A stretch of 64,000 bases of DNA from assembly GCF_003987595.1 (NCBI RefSeq), contig NZ_NGJZ01000003.1, positions 124,001 through 188,000 on the forward strand, written 5' to 3'. This document shows positions 1 through 8,637 of the stretch, piece after piece; the first letter of the stretch is position 1; each line of letters opens with the position of its first letter. The position numbers were made by a program, and so were the translations under genes. The notes below the pieces were generated by a model. The model worked only from the letters and a program-made list of their open reading frames with translations, did not search any database and was not told where the DNA came from. This DNA comes from Vagococcus entomophilus. Its GTDB lineage: Bacteria; Bacillota; Bacilli; Lactobacillales; Vagococcaceae.

Positions 1-490
1 CTAAAAAGAGCACTAAAATAATTATGAGTGTAATCGCTACTGTAACACTCTGCTTGTTGCCAAAAAAATCAGTGTAAAGAGGAATATCTTTTAAGCCCTC
101 AATCGCTGTTGTAACGGTAACAGCAGGGGTCAAAACCCCATCAGCAAGTAAGGCTGCACCACCTATCATTGCAGGAATCAGTAGATATTTTCCTTGTCTT
201 TTTACAAGTGTATATAAAGAAAAGATACCTCCTTCCCCTTTGTTATCCGCATTTAAAGCAATCATTACATACTTAACAGTGGTCAAGAGCGTTAACGTCC
301 AAAATATTAAAGAAACAACTCCTAAAATAAATTCTTTGGAGATGCCTGCAAGTCCACCATTCCCGATTAAAATCGCCTTCATTACATACAAAGGACTTGT
401 TCCAATATCTCCATAAACGACTCCCATAGCAACTAAAAGTCCTGCCATGCTCAACTTTTTCTTATCCATCTGTCCGGTCTTTTCAGCCAC
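1..490 (-). CDS. kup: Potassium uptake protein Kup, N-terminal part (runs off the left edge)
   Basis: This is the first 163 codons of a KUP/HAK/KT-family proton-coupled potassium importer of the cytoplasmic membrane; the rest lies outside the window. Near the N-terminus the family signature [14 protein letters not shown] is readable. It is followed by hydrophobic membrane segments and the conserved stretches NKGEGG and [13 protein letters not shown]. The start is taken as GTG at 490, about 8 nt after a purine-rich AAAGGGGGAA; an in-frame ATG lies a few codons further in. A riboswitch with an intrinsic terminator directly precedes the gene, so expression is probably controlled by transcription attenuation. 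The family call is secure. The ion specificity is from family knowledge. Confidence 0.93.
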   Translation of the reverse strand, partial: MAEKTGQMDKKKLSMAGLLVAMGVVYGDIGTSPLYVMKAILIGNGGLAGISKEFILGVVSLIFWTLTLLTTVKYVMIALNADNKGEGGIFSLYTLVKRQGKYLLIPAMIGGAALLADGVLTPAVTVTTAIEGLKDIPLYTDFFGNKQSVTVAITLIIILVLFL

Positions 491-542
491 ACTTTATTCC
501 CCCTTTACACAATCCACATTTTATTCTTAAATCAGGTAGTAG

Positions 543-592
543 AAAAAAACGACCTAAGTAAGATCGTCAAAATAGACGAGTTACTTAGGTCT
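543..592 (-). terminator. Intrinsic terminator of the kup riboswitch (expression platform)
   Basis: On the minus strand an 11-bp stem (GACCTAAGTAA with TTACTTAGGTC), extended by an inner CGTC/GACG stem, is followed by a run of T. The 5' arm of this stem contains CCTAA, the same bases that close helix P1 of the aptamer. Terminator and closed aptamer are therefore mutually exclusive. Confidence 0.85.
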
Positions 593-692
593 TGCAATTT
601 CATTTTTGAACCAGTGGACTTTCGACCACTTGACGTTGTTGATTCAAAATCAGCTCTTTCCATCGAAAGGTCTGTCGCTACTCCCCTAATTT
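585..692 (-). promoter_or_regulatory. yybP-ykoY family manganese riboswitch upstream of kup
   Basis: Read on the minus strand, the sequence has the hallmarks of the yybP-ykoY aptamer in order. These are TTAGGGGAGTAGCG at the 5' side, CGTCAA followed by a GUGG/CCAC hairpin and TGG in the middle, and GCAAGACCTAA closing P1 (UUAGG with CCUAA). The spacing and conserved loops match the known Lactococcus-type Mn2+ riboswitch. Because P1 competes with the terminator, ligand binding should switch transcription on. Such aptamers usually precede Mn2+ exporters and related membrane proteins, so the position before kup is notable. The element is confident; ligand and direction are inferred from the family. 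Confidence 0.88.
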
Positions 693-779
693 CAAGTTTA
701 TTATCACTAAGTTTGAACGAAATAGCAAATGTTAGATTCAAAAATTATAAAATTCATAAAAATTTTGAATAAAAAAGGG

Positions 780-929
780 TTATTTTTTTACTTTGGTTCT
801 CTTTTCTCTGATCTCACACTTACAATCAGAACAGCCACAGCTTCCCTTGCTACCTTTTTTGATATAGGTATTATAGATAATATAGCCTGCCGTTCCAAAA
901 ATAATCCCTGCAACCACCCAAGTAGCCAT
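780..929 (-). CDS. FeoB-associated Cys-rich membrane protein
   Basis: This is a 49-residue protein beginning MATWVVAGIIFGTAGY: one N-terminal membrane segment, a lysine-rich stretch, then a cysteine cluster CGCSDCKC at about residues 31-38 and a basic tail. It fits the small FeoB-associated Cys-rich family often found as the third gene of feo operons. Its role there is unproven; it may assist iron transfer or FeoB assembly. It starts at ATG 929, preceded by GGAGGGAAAGT, and lies 10 bp after the feoB stop, so it is surely cotranscribed with feoAB. Confidence 0.85.
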   Translation of the reverse strand: MATWVVAGIIFGTAGYIIYNTYIKKGSKGSCGCSDCKCEIREKRTKVKK

Positions 930-939
930 ACTTTCCCTC

Positions 940-3090
940 CTATTCTGACGTTGTCGATAAATTCTGTATGGACAAAGACTTAACTCTTTTTGGTTTTCTT
1001 ACAAGTGCATAGATAATAAAAGCAATACATAAACATGCGCTTACCTGACCTACTCCAAAAATACCATTTTCAACAAGCCAATGACCTAGTTGATAGGCCA
1101 CAAAGCTGACAACATAGGCTAACCCGCATTGGTAGCCAACCGCAATCAATGTCCACTTCCACATTACTAGCTCTCTATGAATCGCACCAATTGCAGCAAA
1201 GCAGGGTGCGCATAATAAATTAAACAACAGGAATGAATAGCCTGATAACGGAGTAAAGGATTTTTGTAATAATGGCCAGATTTCGTTTCCATTTTCAGAA
1301 ACTTCTTTCATCCCACCATATAAAATTCCAAATGTATTCACAACATTTTCTTTCGCTACTAAACCTGTAATTGTCGCAACTGTTGCTCGCCAGTTTCCCC
1401 AGCCTAATGGTGCAAACAAAAAGGCAAATAAATTTCCGAAACTTGCTAAAATACTATGATTCTCAGAAACACTTTGCAACTGAAAATTATAACTAGAAGT
1501 AAACCAAATTAGGATACTGCACACAAAGATGATGCTGCCAGCTTTTTTTACAAAAGATTTGGTCCGATCCCAAGTCTGGATCAAGATTCCTTTAAGATTC
1601 GGTAGATGATACGAAGGTAATTCCATGATAAATGGAGCTGGATCCCCTGAAAATAATTTTGTTTTCTTTAACATAATTCCAGAGATCACAATTGCACCAA
1701 TCCCTACAAAATAAGCAGAAGGCGCCACCCAACTATTTTTTGGGAAAAATGCGCCTGAAATTAGCGCAATAATTGGCAACTTAGCTGAGCATGGCATAAA
1801 AGTAGTCACCATGACCGTCATTCGTCGATCTTTCTCATTTTCAATTGTACGACTCGCCATCACACCTGGGACACCACAACCTGTCGCGACAAGCATGGGA
1901 ATAAACGACTTACCTGAAAGTCCAAATTTTCTAAAGAAGCGATCCATCACAAACGCAATCCGCGACATATAGCCACAATCCTCTAAAAAAGCTAAACACA
2001 AGAAAAGCACAGCCAATTGTGGCACAAAACCTAGGACTGCTCCCACCCCTGCAATGATTCCATTTAAAATCAGTGATTGGAGCCACTCTGCAACGTGTAG
2101 TGAACTTAAAAAAGCTTGGGCCATATTCGGAACATAATCACCAAATACAACATCATTTAAATAATCGGTTCCCATTGTCCCAATTGTCTGAATTGATAGA
2201 TAGTAAACAAGCCACATTACAAAGGCAAAAATCGGGAGTGCTAGCCACCTATTTGTGACAACTTTATCAATCCGATCACTCACTATCCGGTGTGATTCTT
2301 GATGTTCAATTTGTGCAAGGGCAATCATCTTTTCAAGCCAATCATACCGCTCATTGACAACAATACTCTCACTGTCATCTCCAAAAATTTTTTCCGTAAT
2401 CAAAATAATTTCTTCTATTGTATCATCCTCTTGCTCGGTTAAGGAAACCAACTGTTGGACGCTAGTTTCTCGCTCAAATAGTTTGATAGAAAACCACCGA
2501 ATTTGTGTATCGGGTACTTTCCCAGCAATTATTTCTTCAATTTGCACAAGCGCTGCTTCTAAGCGATCATCATATCTAGGAAACACAGGTGTCTCTCTTT
2601 TTTGAGCCTTTTCAACCGTCAAGTTTATCACCTGATCTATGCCACGGTGCTTTAGTGCACTCGTTGCCACAACAGGAACGCCTAATCCGTACGCTAGTTT
2701 CTCTGTATTTAATACATCCCCTTGTTTTTTTACCAAATCAATCATGTTTAGGGCAATCACAACGGGAACCCCTAATTCTAAAAGTTGCGTGGTCAAATAT
2801 AAATTTCGCTCCAAATTGGTAGCATCCACCACATTTAAAATGGCATCTGGTGAATCATTTAACAAGTATTCTCGCGTCACTACTTCTTCTGGTGAATACG
2901 GTGATAAAGAATAGATTCCTGGTAAATCTTGGATAAAAACAGCTTTTTCTTTTTTTAATCGTCCTTCTTTTTTTTCTACCGTAACCCCCGGCCAATTTCC
3001 CACATACTGATTGGCTCCTGTCAACTCATTAAAGACGCTTGTTTTTCCGCTATTTGGATTTCCAGTTAAGGCAATTGTTACATTTTCCAT
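940..3090 (-). CDS. feoB: Ferrous iron transport protein B (GTP-gated Fe2+ transporter)
   Basis: FeoB moves Fe2+ across the cytoplasmic membrane. The N-terminal G domain shows G1 GNPNSGKTS, a DLPGIYSL switch/G3 motif and G4 NMIDL, followed by a helical GDI-like region to about residue 270. The rest is the multi-spanning membrane domain, with conserved segments such as CGVPGVMASRTIEN and AKENVVNTFGILYGG. From ATG 3090 it is 716 residues, normal for the family. An upstream in-frame ATG at 3126 lies inside feoA and has no suitable ribosome site, whereas GGAAGGG precedes 3090. It follows feoA by 5 bp in one operon. Confidence 0.96.
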   Translation of the reverse strand: MENVTIALTGNPNSGKTSVFNELTGANQYVGNWPGVTVEKKEGRLKKEKAVFIQDLPGIYSLSPYSPEEVVTREYLLNDSPDAILNVVDATNLERNLYLTTQLLELGVPVVIALNMIDLVKKQGDVLNTEKLAYGLGVPVVATSALKHRGIDQVINLTVEKAQKRETPVFPRYDDRLEAALVQIEEIIAGKVPDTQIRWFSIKLFERETSVQQLVSLTEQEDDTIEEIILITEKIFGDDSESIVVNERYDWLEKMIALAQIEHQESHRIVSDRIDKVVTNRWLALPIFAFVMWLVYYLSIQTIGTMGTDYLNDVVFGDYVPNMAQAFLSSLHVAEWLQSLILNGIIAGVGAVLGFVPQLAVLFLCLAFLEDCGYMSRIAFVMDRFFRKFGLSGKSFIPMLVATGCGVPGVMASRTIENEKDRRMTVMVTTFMPCSAKLPIIALISGAFFPKNSWVAPSAYFVGIGAIVISGIMLKKTKLFSGDPAPFIMELPSYHLPNLKGILIQTWDRTKSFVKKAGSIIFVCSILIWFTSSYNFQLQSVSENHSILASFGNLFAFLFAPLGWGNWRATVATITGLVAKENVVNTFGILYGGMKEVSENGNEIWPLLQKSFTPLSGYSFLLFNLLCAPCFAAIGAIHRELVMWKWTLIAVGYQCGLAYVVSFVAYQLGHWLVENGIFGVGQVSACLCIAFIIYALVRKPKRVKSLSIQNLSTTSE

Positions 3091-3095
3091 TCTGC

Positions 3096-3572
3096 TTACC
3101 CTTCCAATTCTCTTACCAAGATACACTTGGCTTCATCTTTTCTTAGGCTAAGTTCGTAACCCCGAAGCTTAATATCGATTGGATCCCCTAGAGGTGCTAC
3201 ATTTCTAATAAATAAGGAAACCCCTCTGGTTACCCCCATGTCCATCAAACGTCTTTTTACTGCGCCTCTTCCAAGTACTTTCGTAACCTCTGCATGCGAA
3301 CCAATTTTCAATTGATCTAATGATAAATAATTTTCCTGCTTGTTTTCATAATTTTCTTCAAAAAATAATTGCTCACTCAGCTCTTTCGTAATGGCTAAAC
3401 GTGCTTGATGTACCTGAATAATGTAACTATCACGACTATTCCCCGAAGATATTTGAACTTTGGCACCTTTCACAAGCCCCAAATTAGCCAAATGTTTTTC
3501 AGAAATACTTTTATCTCTTACCCCTGCAAAAAAATATGCTTTCCCAGTTTCCGTTTGATTTAGTGGAATCAA
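3096..3572 (-). CDS. feoA: FeoA protein with two tandem FeoA domains
   Basis: FeoA is a small cytosolic SH3-like protein needed for FeoB-mediated Fe2+ uptake. Here it is 158 residues, twice the usual length. Residues 1-75 and about 83-157 each show the FeoA pattern: an L-x2-L-x-x-G region, a beta-strand and a final basic strand. The second copy is the better conserved (RLMDMGVTRG and RGYELSLRKDEA). The start codon is TTG at 3572, supported by GAGGTGA upstream; there is no ATG at the conserved N-terminus. It overlaps nothing, and feoB begins 5 bp after its stop. Confidence 0.93.
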   Translation of the reverse strand: MIPLNQTETGKAYFFAGVRDKSISEKHLANLGLVKGAKVQISSGNSRDSYIIQVHQARLAITKELSEQLFFEENYENKQENYLSLDQLKIGSHAEVTKVLGRGAVKRRLMDMGVTRGVSLFIRNVAPLGDPIDIKLRGYELSLRKDEAKCILVRELEG

Positions 3573-3609
3573 TCCATCACCTCATTTGTCAATTAGCACA
3601 ATCCATAAA

Positions 3610-3659
3610 TGATAATCGTTCTCACTATATAATTTACGCCTACTTTTATAAGAAGTCAA
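3610..3659 (-). promoter_or_regulatory. feoAB promoter with Fur-box-like operator
   Basis: On the minus strand TTGACT (3654-3659) and TAAATT (3631-3636) are separated by 17 bp. Directly downstream of the -10, at 3610-3624, the plus strand reads TGATAATCGTTCTCA. This is a 7-1-7 inverted repeat close to the Fur consensus TGATAAT-N-ATTATCA, with two mismatches in the second arm. The position over the start point fits iron-dependent repression. Identity of the regulator is inferred. Confidence 0.65.
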
Positions 3660-3900
3660 TGAAGTTTTCAAAATATGCTCATTGTTTAGCTGTCTTTCTT
3701 CTACTATATGTTGTGCTACTTATTGTGGTATTTTTTTGTCTGTCTCTTCCTCTTGATGCACTACAAGATTTAAAAATACATGCTGCACACAAAAAACTGC
3801 AACTGTTATTTTTGATTTTGAAAATACGAAATGAAAGCTTGCCTTGTCTCTTATCCAAAGGCCTCACCTACAATTCGTAGTACCTACCAAGTATATATAT

Positions 3901-3950
3901 CACAATATATAGTGTTTTGATATTGACTTTTCCAGTACAACGTATATACT
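3901..3950 (+). promoter_or_regulatory. nrdHIEF promoter with NrdR-type box
   Basis: TTGACT (3923-3928), 16 bp, TATACT (3945-3950) form a sigma-A promoter about 39 bp before nrdH. Upstream, CACAATATATAGTG (3901-3914) matches the NrdR box. The first 13 bases recur, on the opposite strand, before nrdD. A second, weaker AT-palindromic stretch overlaps the -10, so repression by NrdR when dATP is plentiful is plausible. Confidence 0.65.
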
Positions 3951-3988
3951 ATTAACTACAAGAGATGAAAGTTTAGGAGGACAAAATC

Positions 3989-4222
3989 ATGCAAACTATT
4001 ACTTTATATACAAAAAACAATTGCCCACAATGCAAAATGACCAAACGCTTTTTAGCAGACAAAAATGTCGCATTCGAAGAAAAAAATATCGATAATGAAC
4101 CACAATATATTGATTGGTTAAAAGAACAAGGATTTAGAAGTGTTCCGATTGTTACAGCAAAAGAAACACAGATGACAATTGTTGGATTTAGACCCGATCA
4201 ATTACGTACTTTGGCAGTTTAA
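3989..4222 (+). CDS. nrdH: Glutaredoxin-like electron donor NrdH
   Basis: NrdH is a 77-residue redoxin that reduces the class Ib ribonucleotide reductase NrdE. The thioredoxin-fold active site is C12-P-Q-C15, and the C-terminal FRSVPIV and GFRPDQL motifs are typical of NrdH. It starts at ATG 3989 behind TTAGGAGG. It is the first gene of nrdHIEF, one base before nrdI. The preceding promoter carries an NrdR-type box. Confidence 0.96.
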   Translation: MQTITLYTKNNCPQCKMTKRFLADKNVAFEEKNIDNEPQYIDWLKEQGFRSVPIVTAKETQMTIVGFRPDQLRTLAV

Positions 4223-4223
4223 T

Positions 4224-4610
4224 ATGAAGCTTGTCTTTTTTTCTCTCACCGGACAAACTAGACGCTTTGTCAGTAAAACAGAATTTTCCAGCATGGAAAT
4301 TCTTCCTGACAATCCTTTTCACGAAATAACTGAACCGTTTATTTTAGTCGTCCCTACTTATGATGAAGATGTCACAGAAGTAGTGGACGATTTTGTTGAT
4401 TATAAGCAAAATCAAAAATTTTTAATCGGAATTGCTGGATCAGGAAACTTGAACTTTGGTCCTCTTTTTGTCTATACGGCTAAAAATCTAGCAAAAAAAT
4501 ATGGCGTGCCGTTACTCTATTCTTTCGAGTTTAGTGGTACAATAGAAGATGTAAAAAAATTTAAGAAAGTAGTGAGTGAAATTGACGTTAAAAGACCTGA
4601 CAGATGTTAG
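4224..4610 (+). CDS. nrdI: Class Ib RNR flavodoxin-like protein NrdI
   Basis: NrdI is a small flavodoxin that supplies oxidant to load the Mn(III)2-tyrosyl radical cofactor of NrdF. The 128-residue product shows the FMN phosphate loop FFSLTGQTRRF at its N-terminus and the AGSGNLNFG flavin-binding loop near the middle. The start ATG 4224 lies 1 bp after the nrdH stop with no strong ribosome site, which suggests translational coupling. Its 3' end overlaps nrdE by 35 bp. Confidence 0.95.
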   Translation: MKLVFFSLTGQTRRFVSKTEFSSMEILPDNPFHEITEPFILVVPTYDEDVTEVVDDFVDYKQNQKFLIGIAGSGNLNFGPLFVYTAKNLAKKYGVPLLYSFEFSGTIEDVKKFKKVVSEIDVKRPDRC

Positions 4611-6744
4611 CTATTTTAAGCTAAATAACGAGATCAATCGTCCCATCGATGACCAAATTCCACTTCAAAAAGATAAAGAAGCCTTAGCAGCTTTTTTCAA
4701 AGAGAATGTGGTTCCAAACACTAAAACATTTCCTTCTATTGAAGAAAAAATAAATTATTTAATCCAGCATGATTTCTTAGAAGAAGAATTTTTAAGCAAA
4801 TATTCTATGACATTCATTGCTTCTTTGTATCAATTTTTAGATGAACAACATTTTGAGTTTAAGTCTTTTATGGCTGCATATAAATTTTATAACCAATATG
4901 CCTTAAAAAACAATGAAGGCACGAAGTATTTGGAAAGCTATGAAGACCGTGTGGCGTTCAATGCGCTTTACTTTGCAGATGGAAATGAGGAATTAGCCCT
5001 AGCACTAGCAGACGAAATGATTCATCAACGTTATCAACCTGCGACTCCTTCCTTTTTAAATGCTGGTAGAAAACGTCGTGGTGAGTTAGTTTCTTGTTTC
5101 TTACTACAAGTAACAGATGACATGAATAGTATCGGCCGCTCAATCAATAGCGCCCTTCAATTATCGCGTATTGGCGGCGGTGTTGGAATTTCTCTTGCTA
5201 ACCTAAGAGAAGCTGGAGCTCCTATCAAAGGCTTTGATGGTGCAGCAAGTGGTGTCGTTCCAGTCATGAAGCTTTTTGAAGATAGCTTTAGCTACAGTAA
5301 TCAACTAGGGCAGCGCCAAGGAGCTGGTGTGGTTTATCTGAATGTTTTCCATCCAGATATTTTAGCCTTCTTATCTGCTAAAAAAGAAAATGCAGATGAG
5401 AAAATTCGCGTAAAAACACTCTCATTAGGCGTTGTTATTCCAGATAAGTTTTATGAATTAACTCGTAAAAATGAAGAAATGTATCTCTTTAGCCCTTACA
5501 GTGTGGAACGAGAATACGGTATTCCGTTTTCATATCTTGATATTACAAAAGAGTACGATCGTCTGGTTCAAAACCCTAACATTCGTAAAGTCAAAATCAA
5601 TGCACGTGAACTTGAAAATGAGATTAGTAAATTACAACAAGAGTCTGGGTACCCGTATATTATCAATATTGATAGCGCCAATCGACAAAATCCTGTGGAC
5701 GGAAAAATCATTATGAGCAATCTTTGCTCCGAAATTTTGCAAATACAAGAGCCCTCGTTAATCAACAATCGGCAAGAATATGAAGTCCTAGGTACCGATA
5801 TTAGTTGCAACCTTGGTTCAACGAATATTGTCAATTTAATGAGCAGCCCTGACTTTGGTAAATCAGTCCGCACAATGACTCGTGCATTAACTTTCGTCAC
5901 CGATGCTTCTGAAATTGAAGTCGTTCCTTCAATTCAAAACGGCAATCGTCTCAACCATACAATCGGTCTTGGAGCGATGGGCTTACATACATTCTTTGCT
6001 AAAAATCAAATGGAATATGGTTCAGAAGAATCCTTGGACTTTACAGATATCTACTTCATGCTATTAAATTACTGGACTTTAGTGGAAAGTCATGCGATTG
6101 CAAAAGAAAGAAAAGAAGTCTTTCATAATTTTGAAAAATCGGATTATGCATCTGGAAATTACTTTGATCGTTATATCAATCAAGTGGTATTACCAAAAAC
6201 TGAAAAAGTAAAAGACATTTTTAAAGATATCTTCTTACCTTCTGCAAGCGATTGGCAAGCTCTAAAAGATGCCGTAAAAAAAGATGGACTTTACCATCAA
6301 AATCGTTTAGCTGTGGCGCCAAATGGCTCTATTTCCTATATTAACGATACAAGTGCAAGCATTCATCCAATTACACGTCTCATTGAAGAACGTCAAGAAA
6401 AGAAAATTGGAAAAATTTATTATCCTGCGCCAAGTTTGTCAAACGATACACTCAAATATTATACGTCTGCTTATGACATGGATATGCGTAAAGTAATTGA
6501 TGTTTACGCAACTGCACAAAAGCATGTGGATCAAGGAATGAGTTTAACTTTGTTCTTACGTTCAGAGATTCCTGAGGGCTTGTATGAGTGGAAAGACTCA
6601 ACCACCAAGCAAACGACACGCGATTTAAATATCTTGCGTCATTATGCGTTCCATCAAGGAATAAAATCAATCTATTATGTACGTACGTTTACAGACGATG
6701 CAGAAGAAATTGGTAGTAATGCCTGTGAAAGCTGTGTTATTTAA
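4576..6744 (+). CDS. nrdE: Ribonucleoside-diphosphate reductase alpha subunit, class Ib
   Basis: NrdE reduces NDPs to dNDPs in the cytosol. The 722-residue length is normal for class Ib, which lacks the long N-terminal ATP cone. Catalytic cysteines are visible in GELVSCFLL and SNLCSEIL, and the mobile C-terminal thiol pair is in the terminal NACESCVI, the site reduced by NrdH. The start is assigned to GTG 4576, inside nrdI, because the conserved N-terminus KLTLKDLTDVSYF begins there. TTG 4582 is an alternative. nrdF follows after 21 bp. Confidence 0.96.
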   Translation: MKLTLKDLTDVSYFKLNNEINRPIDDQIPLQKDKEALAAFFKENVVPNTKTFPSIEEKINYLIQHDFLEEEFLSKYSMTFIASLYQFLDEQHFEFKSFMAAYKFYNQYALKNNEGTKYLESYEDRVAFNALYFADGNEELALALADEMIHQRYQPATPSFLNAGRKRRGELVSCFLLQVTDDMNSIGRSINSALQLSRIGGGVGISLANLREAGAPIKGFDGAASGVVPVMKLFEDSFSYSNQLGQRQGAGVVYLNVFHPDILAFLSAKKENADEKIRVKTLSLGVVIPDKFYELTRKNEEMYLFSPYSVEREYGIPFSYLDITKEYDRLVQNPNIRKVKINARELENEISKLQQESGYPYIINIDSANRQNPVDGKIIMSNLCSEILQIQEPSLINNRQEYEVLGTDISCNLGSTNIVNLMSSPDFGKSVRTMTRALTFVTDASEIEVVPSIQNGNRLNHTIGLGAMGLHTFFAKNQMEYGSEESLDFTDIYFMLLNYWTLVESHAIAKERKEVFHNFEKSDYASGNYFDRYINQVVLPKTEKVKDIFKDIFLPSASDWQALKDAVKKDGLYHQNRLAVAPNGSISYINDTSASIHPITRLIEERQEKKIGKIYYPAPSLSNDTLKYYTSAYDMDMRKVIDVYATAQKHVDQGMSLTLFLRSEIPEGLYEWKDSTTKQTTRDLNILRHYAFHQGIKSIYYVRTFTDDAEEIGSNACESCVI

Positions 6745-6765
6745 GAAGGAATAGGAGGAGAAAAA

Positions 6766-7743
6766 GTGAATAATACGTATTATGAGGCAATCAACTGGAA
6801 TGCCTTAGAAGATGTCATTGATAAATCAACCTGGGAAAAGCTAACCGAACAGTTTTGGTTAGATACACGTATCCCTTTGTCTAACGACTTAGACGACTGG
6901 AGAAAATTGTCTGATTTAGAAAAGAAAACGGTTGGGCTAGTCTTTGGAGGGTTAACTCTTTTAGATACTATCCAATCTGAAAATGGGGTAGAAGCCATTC
7001 GTTATGATGCTCGTACGCCGCATGAAGAGGCTGTTTTAAACAACATTCAATTTATGGAATCAGTTCATGCTAAAAGTTATTCTTCCATTTTCAGTACTCT
7101 GAATACTAAAGCTGAGATTGATGAAATATTCGCATGGACAAATACCAATGAATATTTACAAAAAAAAGCCAAAATTGTCAATGAAATTTATAAAACCGGT
7201 ACTGCTTTAGAGAAAAAAGTGGCCAGTGTATTCTTGGAAACATTCTTATTTTATTCTGGTTTTTATACCCCACTTTACTACTTGGGCAATAATAAGTTAC
7301 CCAATGTGGCTGAGATCATCAAGCTAATTATTCGCGATGAATCCGTACACGGAACCTATATCGGCTATAAATTCCAGCTAGGTTTTAATGAATTATCTCA
7401 AGAAGAACAAGAAAAAATGGAAGACTGGATGTATACCCTTTTATATGAACTCTATGAAAATGAAGAGAAATACACCGAACTTTTATATGATGACCTTGGT
7501 TGGACTGAGGAAGTCAAAACCTTCTTAAGATATAACGCTAACAAGGCTTTAATGAATTTAGGGTTGAATCCCCTCTTTCCTGATACTGCAAATGATGTCA
7601 ATCCCATCGTGATGAACGGTATTTCAACGGGGACCAGTAATCATGACTTCTTCTCTCAAGTGGGAAATGGTTATTTACTAGGCAGTGTAGAAGCTATGAA
7701 AGAGGACGATTACCTCATCGGTGTACCTAAAGACACGCACTAG
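6766..7743 (+). CDS. nrdF: Ribonucleoside-diphosphate reductase beta subunit, class Ib
   Basis: NrdF is the radical-generating subunit, a ferritin-like helical protein with a dinuclear (physiologically manganese) centre and a tyrosyl radical. Metal ligands and radical residues are readable: Asp in LLDTIQ, Glu and His in FMESVHAKSYSSIF (with the radical Tyr), and Glu/His in IIRDESVHGTYIG. It is 325 residues long. It starts at GTG 6766 behind AGGAGGAG. It is the last gene of the operon, followed by a strong terminator. Confidence 0.96.
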   Translation: MNNTYYEAINWNALEDVIDKSTWEKLTEQFWLDTRIPLSNDLDDWRKLSDLEKKTVGLVFGGLTLLDTIQSENGVEAIRYDARTPHEEAVLNNIQFMESVHAKSYSSIFSTLNTKAEIDEIFAWTNTNEYLQKKAKIVNEIYKTGTALEKKVASVFLETFLFYSGFYTPLYYLGNNKLPNVAEIIKLIIRDESVHGTYIGYKFQLGFNELSQEEQEKMEDWMYTLLYELYENEEKYTELLYDDLGWTEEVKTFLRYNANKALMNLGLNPLFPDTANDVNPIVMNGISTGTSNHDFFSQVGNGYLLGSVEAMKEDDYLIGVPKDTH

Positions 7744-7752
7744 AATCTCCAT

Positions 7753-7800
7753 AAAAAGGATGTAGAGCACAGAATGTTTCTGTGCTCTACATCCTTTTTT
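7753..7800 (+). terminator. Terminator after nrdF
   Basis: A long perfect stem (AAGGATGTAGAGCACAGAA paired with its complement) with a 4-nt loop is followed by TTTTTT on the plus strand. It is nearly symmetric, with A/T runs on both sides, so it could also stop mecA transcripts arriving from the right. Confidence 0.9.
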
Positions 7801-7801
7801 A

Positions 7802-7867
7802 AGCGCAACGCTAAAAACCACACTAGGAATGTGACTTCTGATGTGGTTTCTAACTGAATATTGCGCT
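7802..7867. repeat. Nested inverted repeat between nrdF and mecA
   Basis: AGCGCAA (7802-7808) pairs with TTGCGCT (7861-7867), and inside it AAACCACA (7815-7822) pairs with TGTGGTTT (7842-7849), leaving a 19-nt loop. The outer arm overlaps the mecA stop codon. It could protect the 3' end of the mecA mRNA or act with the neighbouring terminator. Function unknown. Confidence 0.5.
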
Positions 7868-8531
7868 ATTTGAAATAATGTCTTGTTAGTTCAAGTGCCG
7901 TTTGTCTCATAAGCAACTGTCCATACTCAGATAAAATCTCTGGTGTGGTCTTTGTTTTTCTTGAAAACTCCAGTAGTTGCGCCTTCGCATCTTGAATTGC
8001 TTCTTCTGAAAGCTCATCAGTAAAGAATGTTACCTGTAAGAAGTATTCGTTGTTCATTTCGTACAAATTCGTTTGAACATTTTCAAGATAGACTTCTTTG
8101 GCTAATTGGACCATTTCTTCAAAACTAGCTAAACGAAAAACTTCTTCCGTATATTTTTTTTCGATGGTATCTTCATGCTCTTCAGTGGAATCTTCGGTTG
8201 CTTCTTTCATCATTTGACTTTTCACAAATTCCGTTAGCTCATCTGAATTCATCCCCTCAGAAAGCTCTGTGAGATTCATACCTTCACTTGTGCTGTTATT
8301 CTTACTAATAAATAACTCTAATCCATCTCGGTTGGGTAGCACTTGGAACGTAATCGCATCTGTTTCTTGAAATTGTTCCTCTACATCCACCTCTTCTAAG
8401 ATACTGTAGAAAAAGCTCTCAATTTGTTTATGATTACCTAACAAATCCAAAAAAGTAATGCCACGCTCCGCTAAATCTTCATTCTCAATCAAAACACGGA
8501 TAGTGTTCTCATTAATATGCTCCATTTCCAT
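7866..8531 (-). CDS. mecA: Adaptor protein MecA
   Basis: MecA is an adaptor that delivers substrates such as competence factors and Spx-type regulators to the ClpCP protease. From ATG 8531 it has 221 residues. These comprise an N-terminal substrate-binding domain (MEMEHINENTIRVLIENEDL onwards), an acidic Glu/Thr-rich linker around residues 105-135, and a C-terminal ClpC-binding domain that begins near FRLASFEEMVQLA. The start is chosen because GAGGTG lies 9 nt upstream; an upstream in-frame ATG at 8558 has no ribosome site. spx lies just upstream in the same orientation, a functional pairing since both belong to the Clp proteolysis network. Confidence 0.92.
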   Translation of the reverse strand: MEMEHINENTIRVLIENEDLAERGITFLDLLGNHKQIESFFYSILEEVDVEEQFQETDAITFQVLPNRDGLELFISKNNSTSEGMNLTELSEGMNSDELTEFVKSQMMKEATEDSTEEHEDTIEKKYTEEVFRLASFEEMVQLAKEVYLENVQTNLYEMNNEYFLQVTFFTDELSEEAIQDAKAQLLEFSRKTKTTPEILSEYGQLLMRQTALELTRHYFK

Positions 8532-8637
8532 ACTGCTACACCTCACTTTTTTAAACAATCTCTCTATTATTTATTAACTCTATAGCACCATTGTAGCTGA
8601 AAACGAAAAAAAGTAAAGAGAAAAACCCATAGAAATA

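Noticed and set aside
532-741. 69-codon open frame on the minus strand upstream of kup
   Set aside because: It lies entirely over the riboswitch and its terminator; the RNA elements explain the sequence.
3536-3880. 114-codon plus-strand frame in the feoA/nrdH gap
   Set aside because: No ribosome site, overlaps the feoA start and promoter, composition like non-coding AT-rich sequence.
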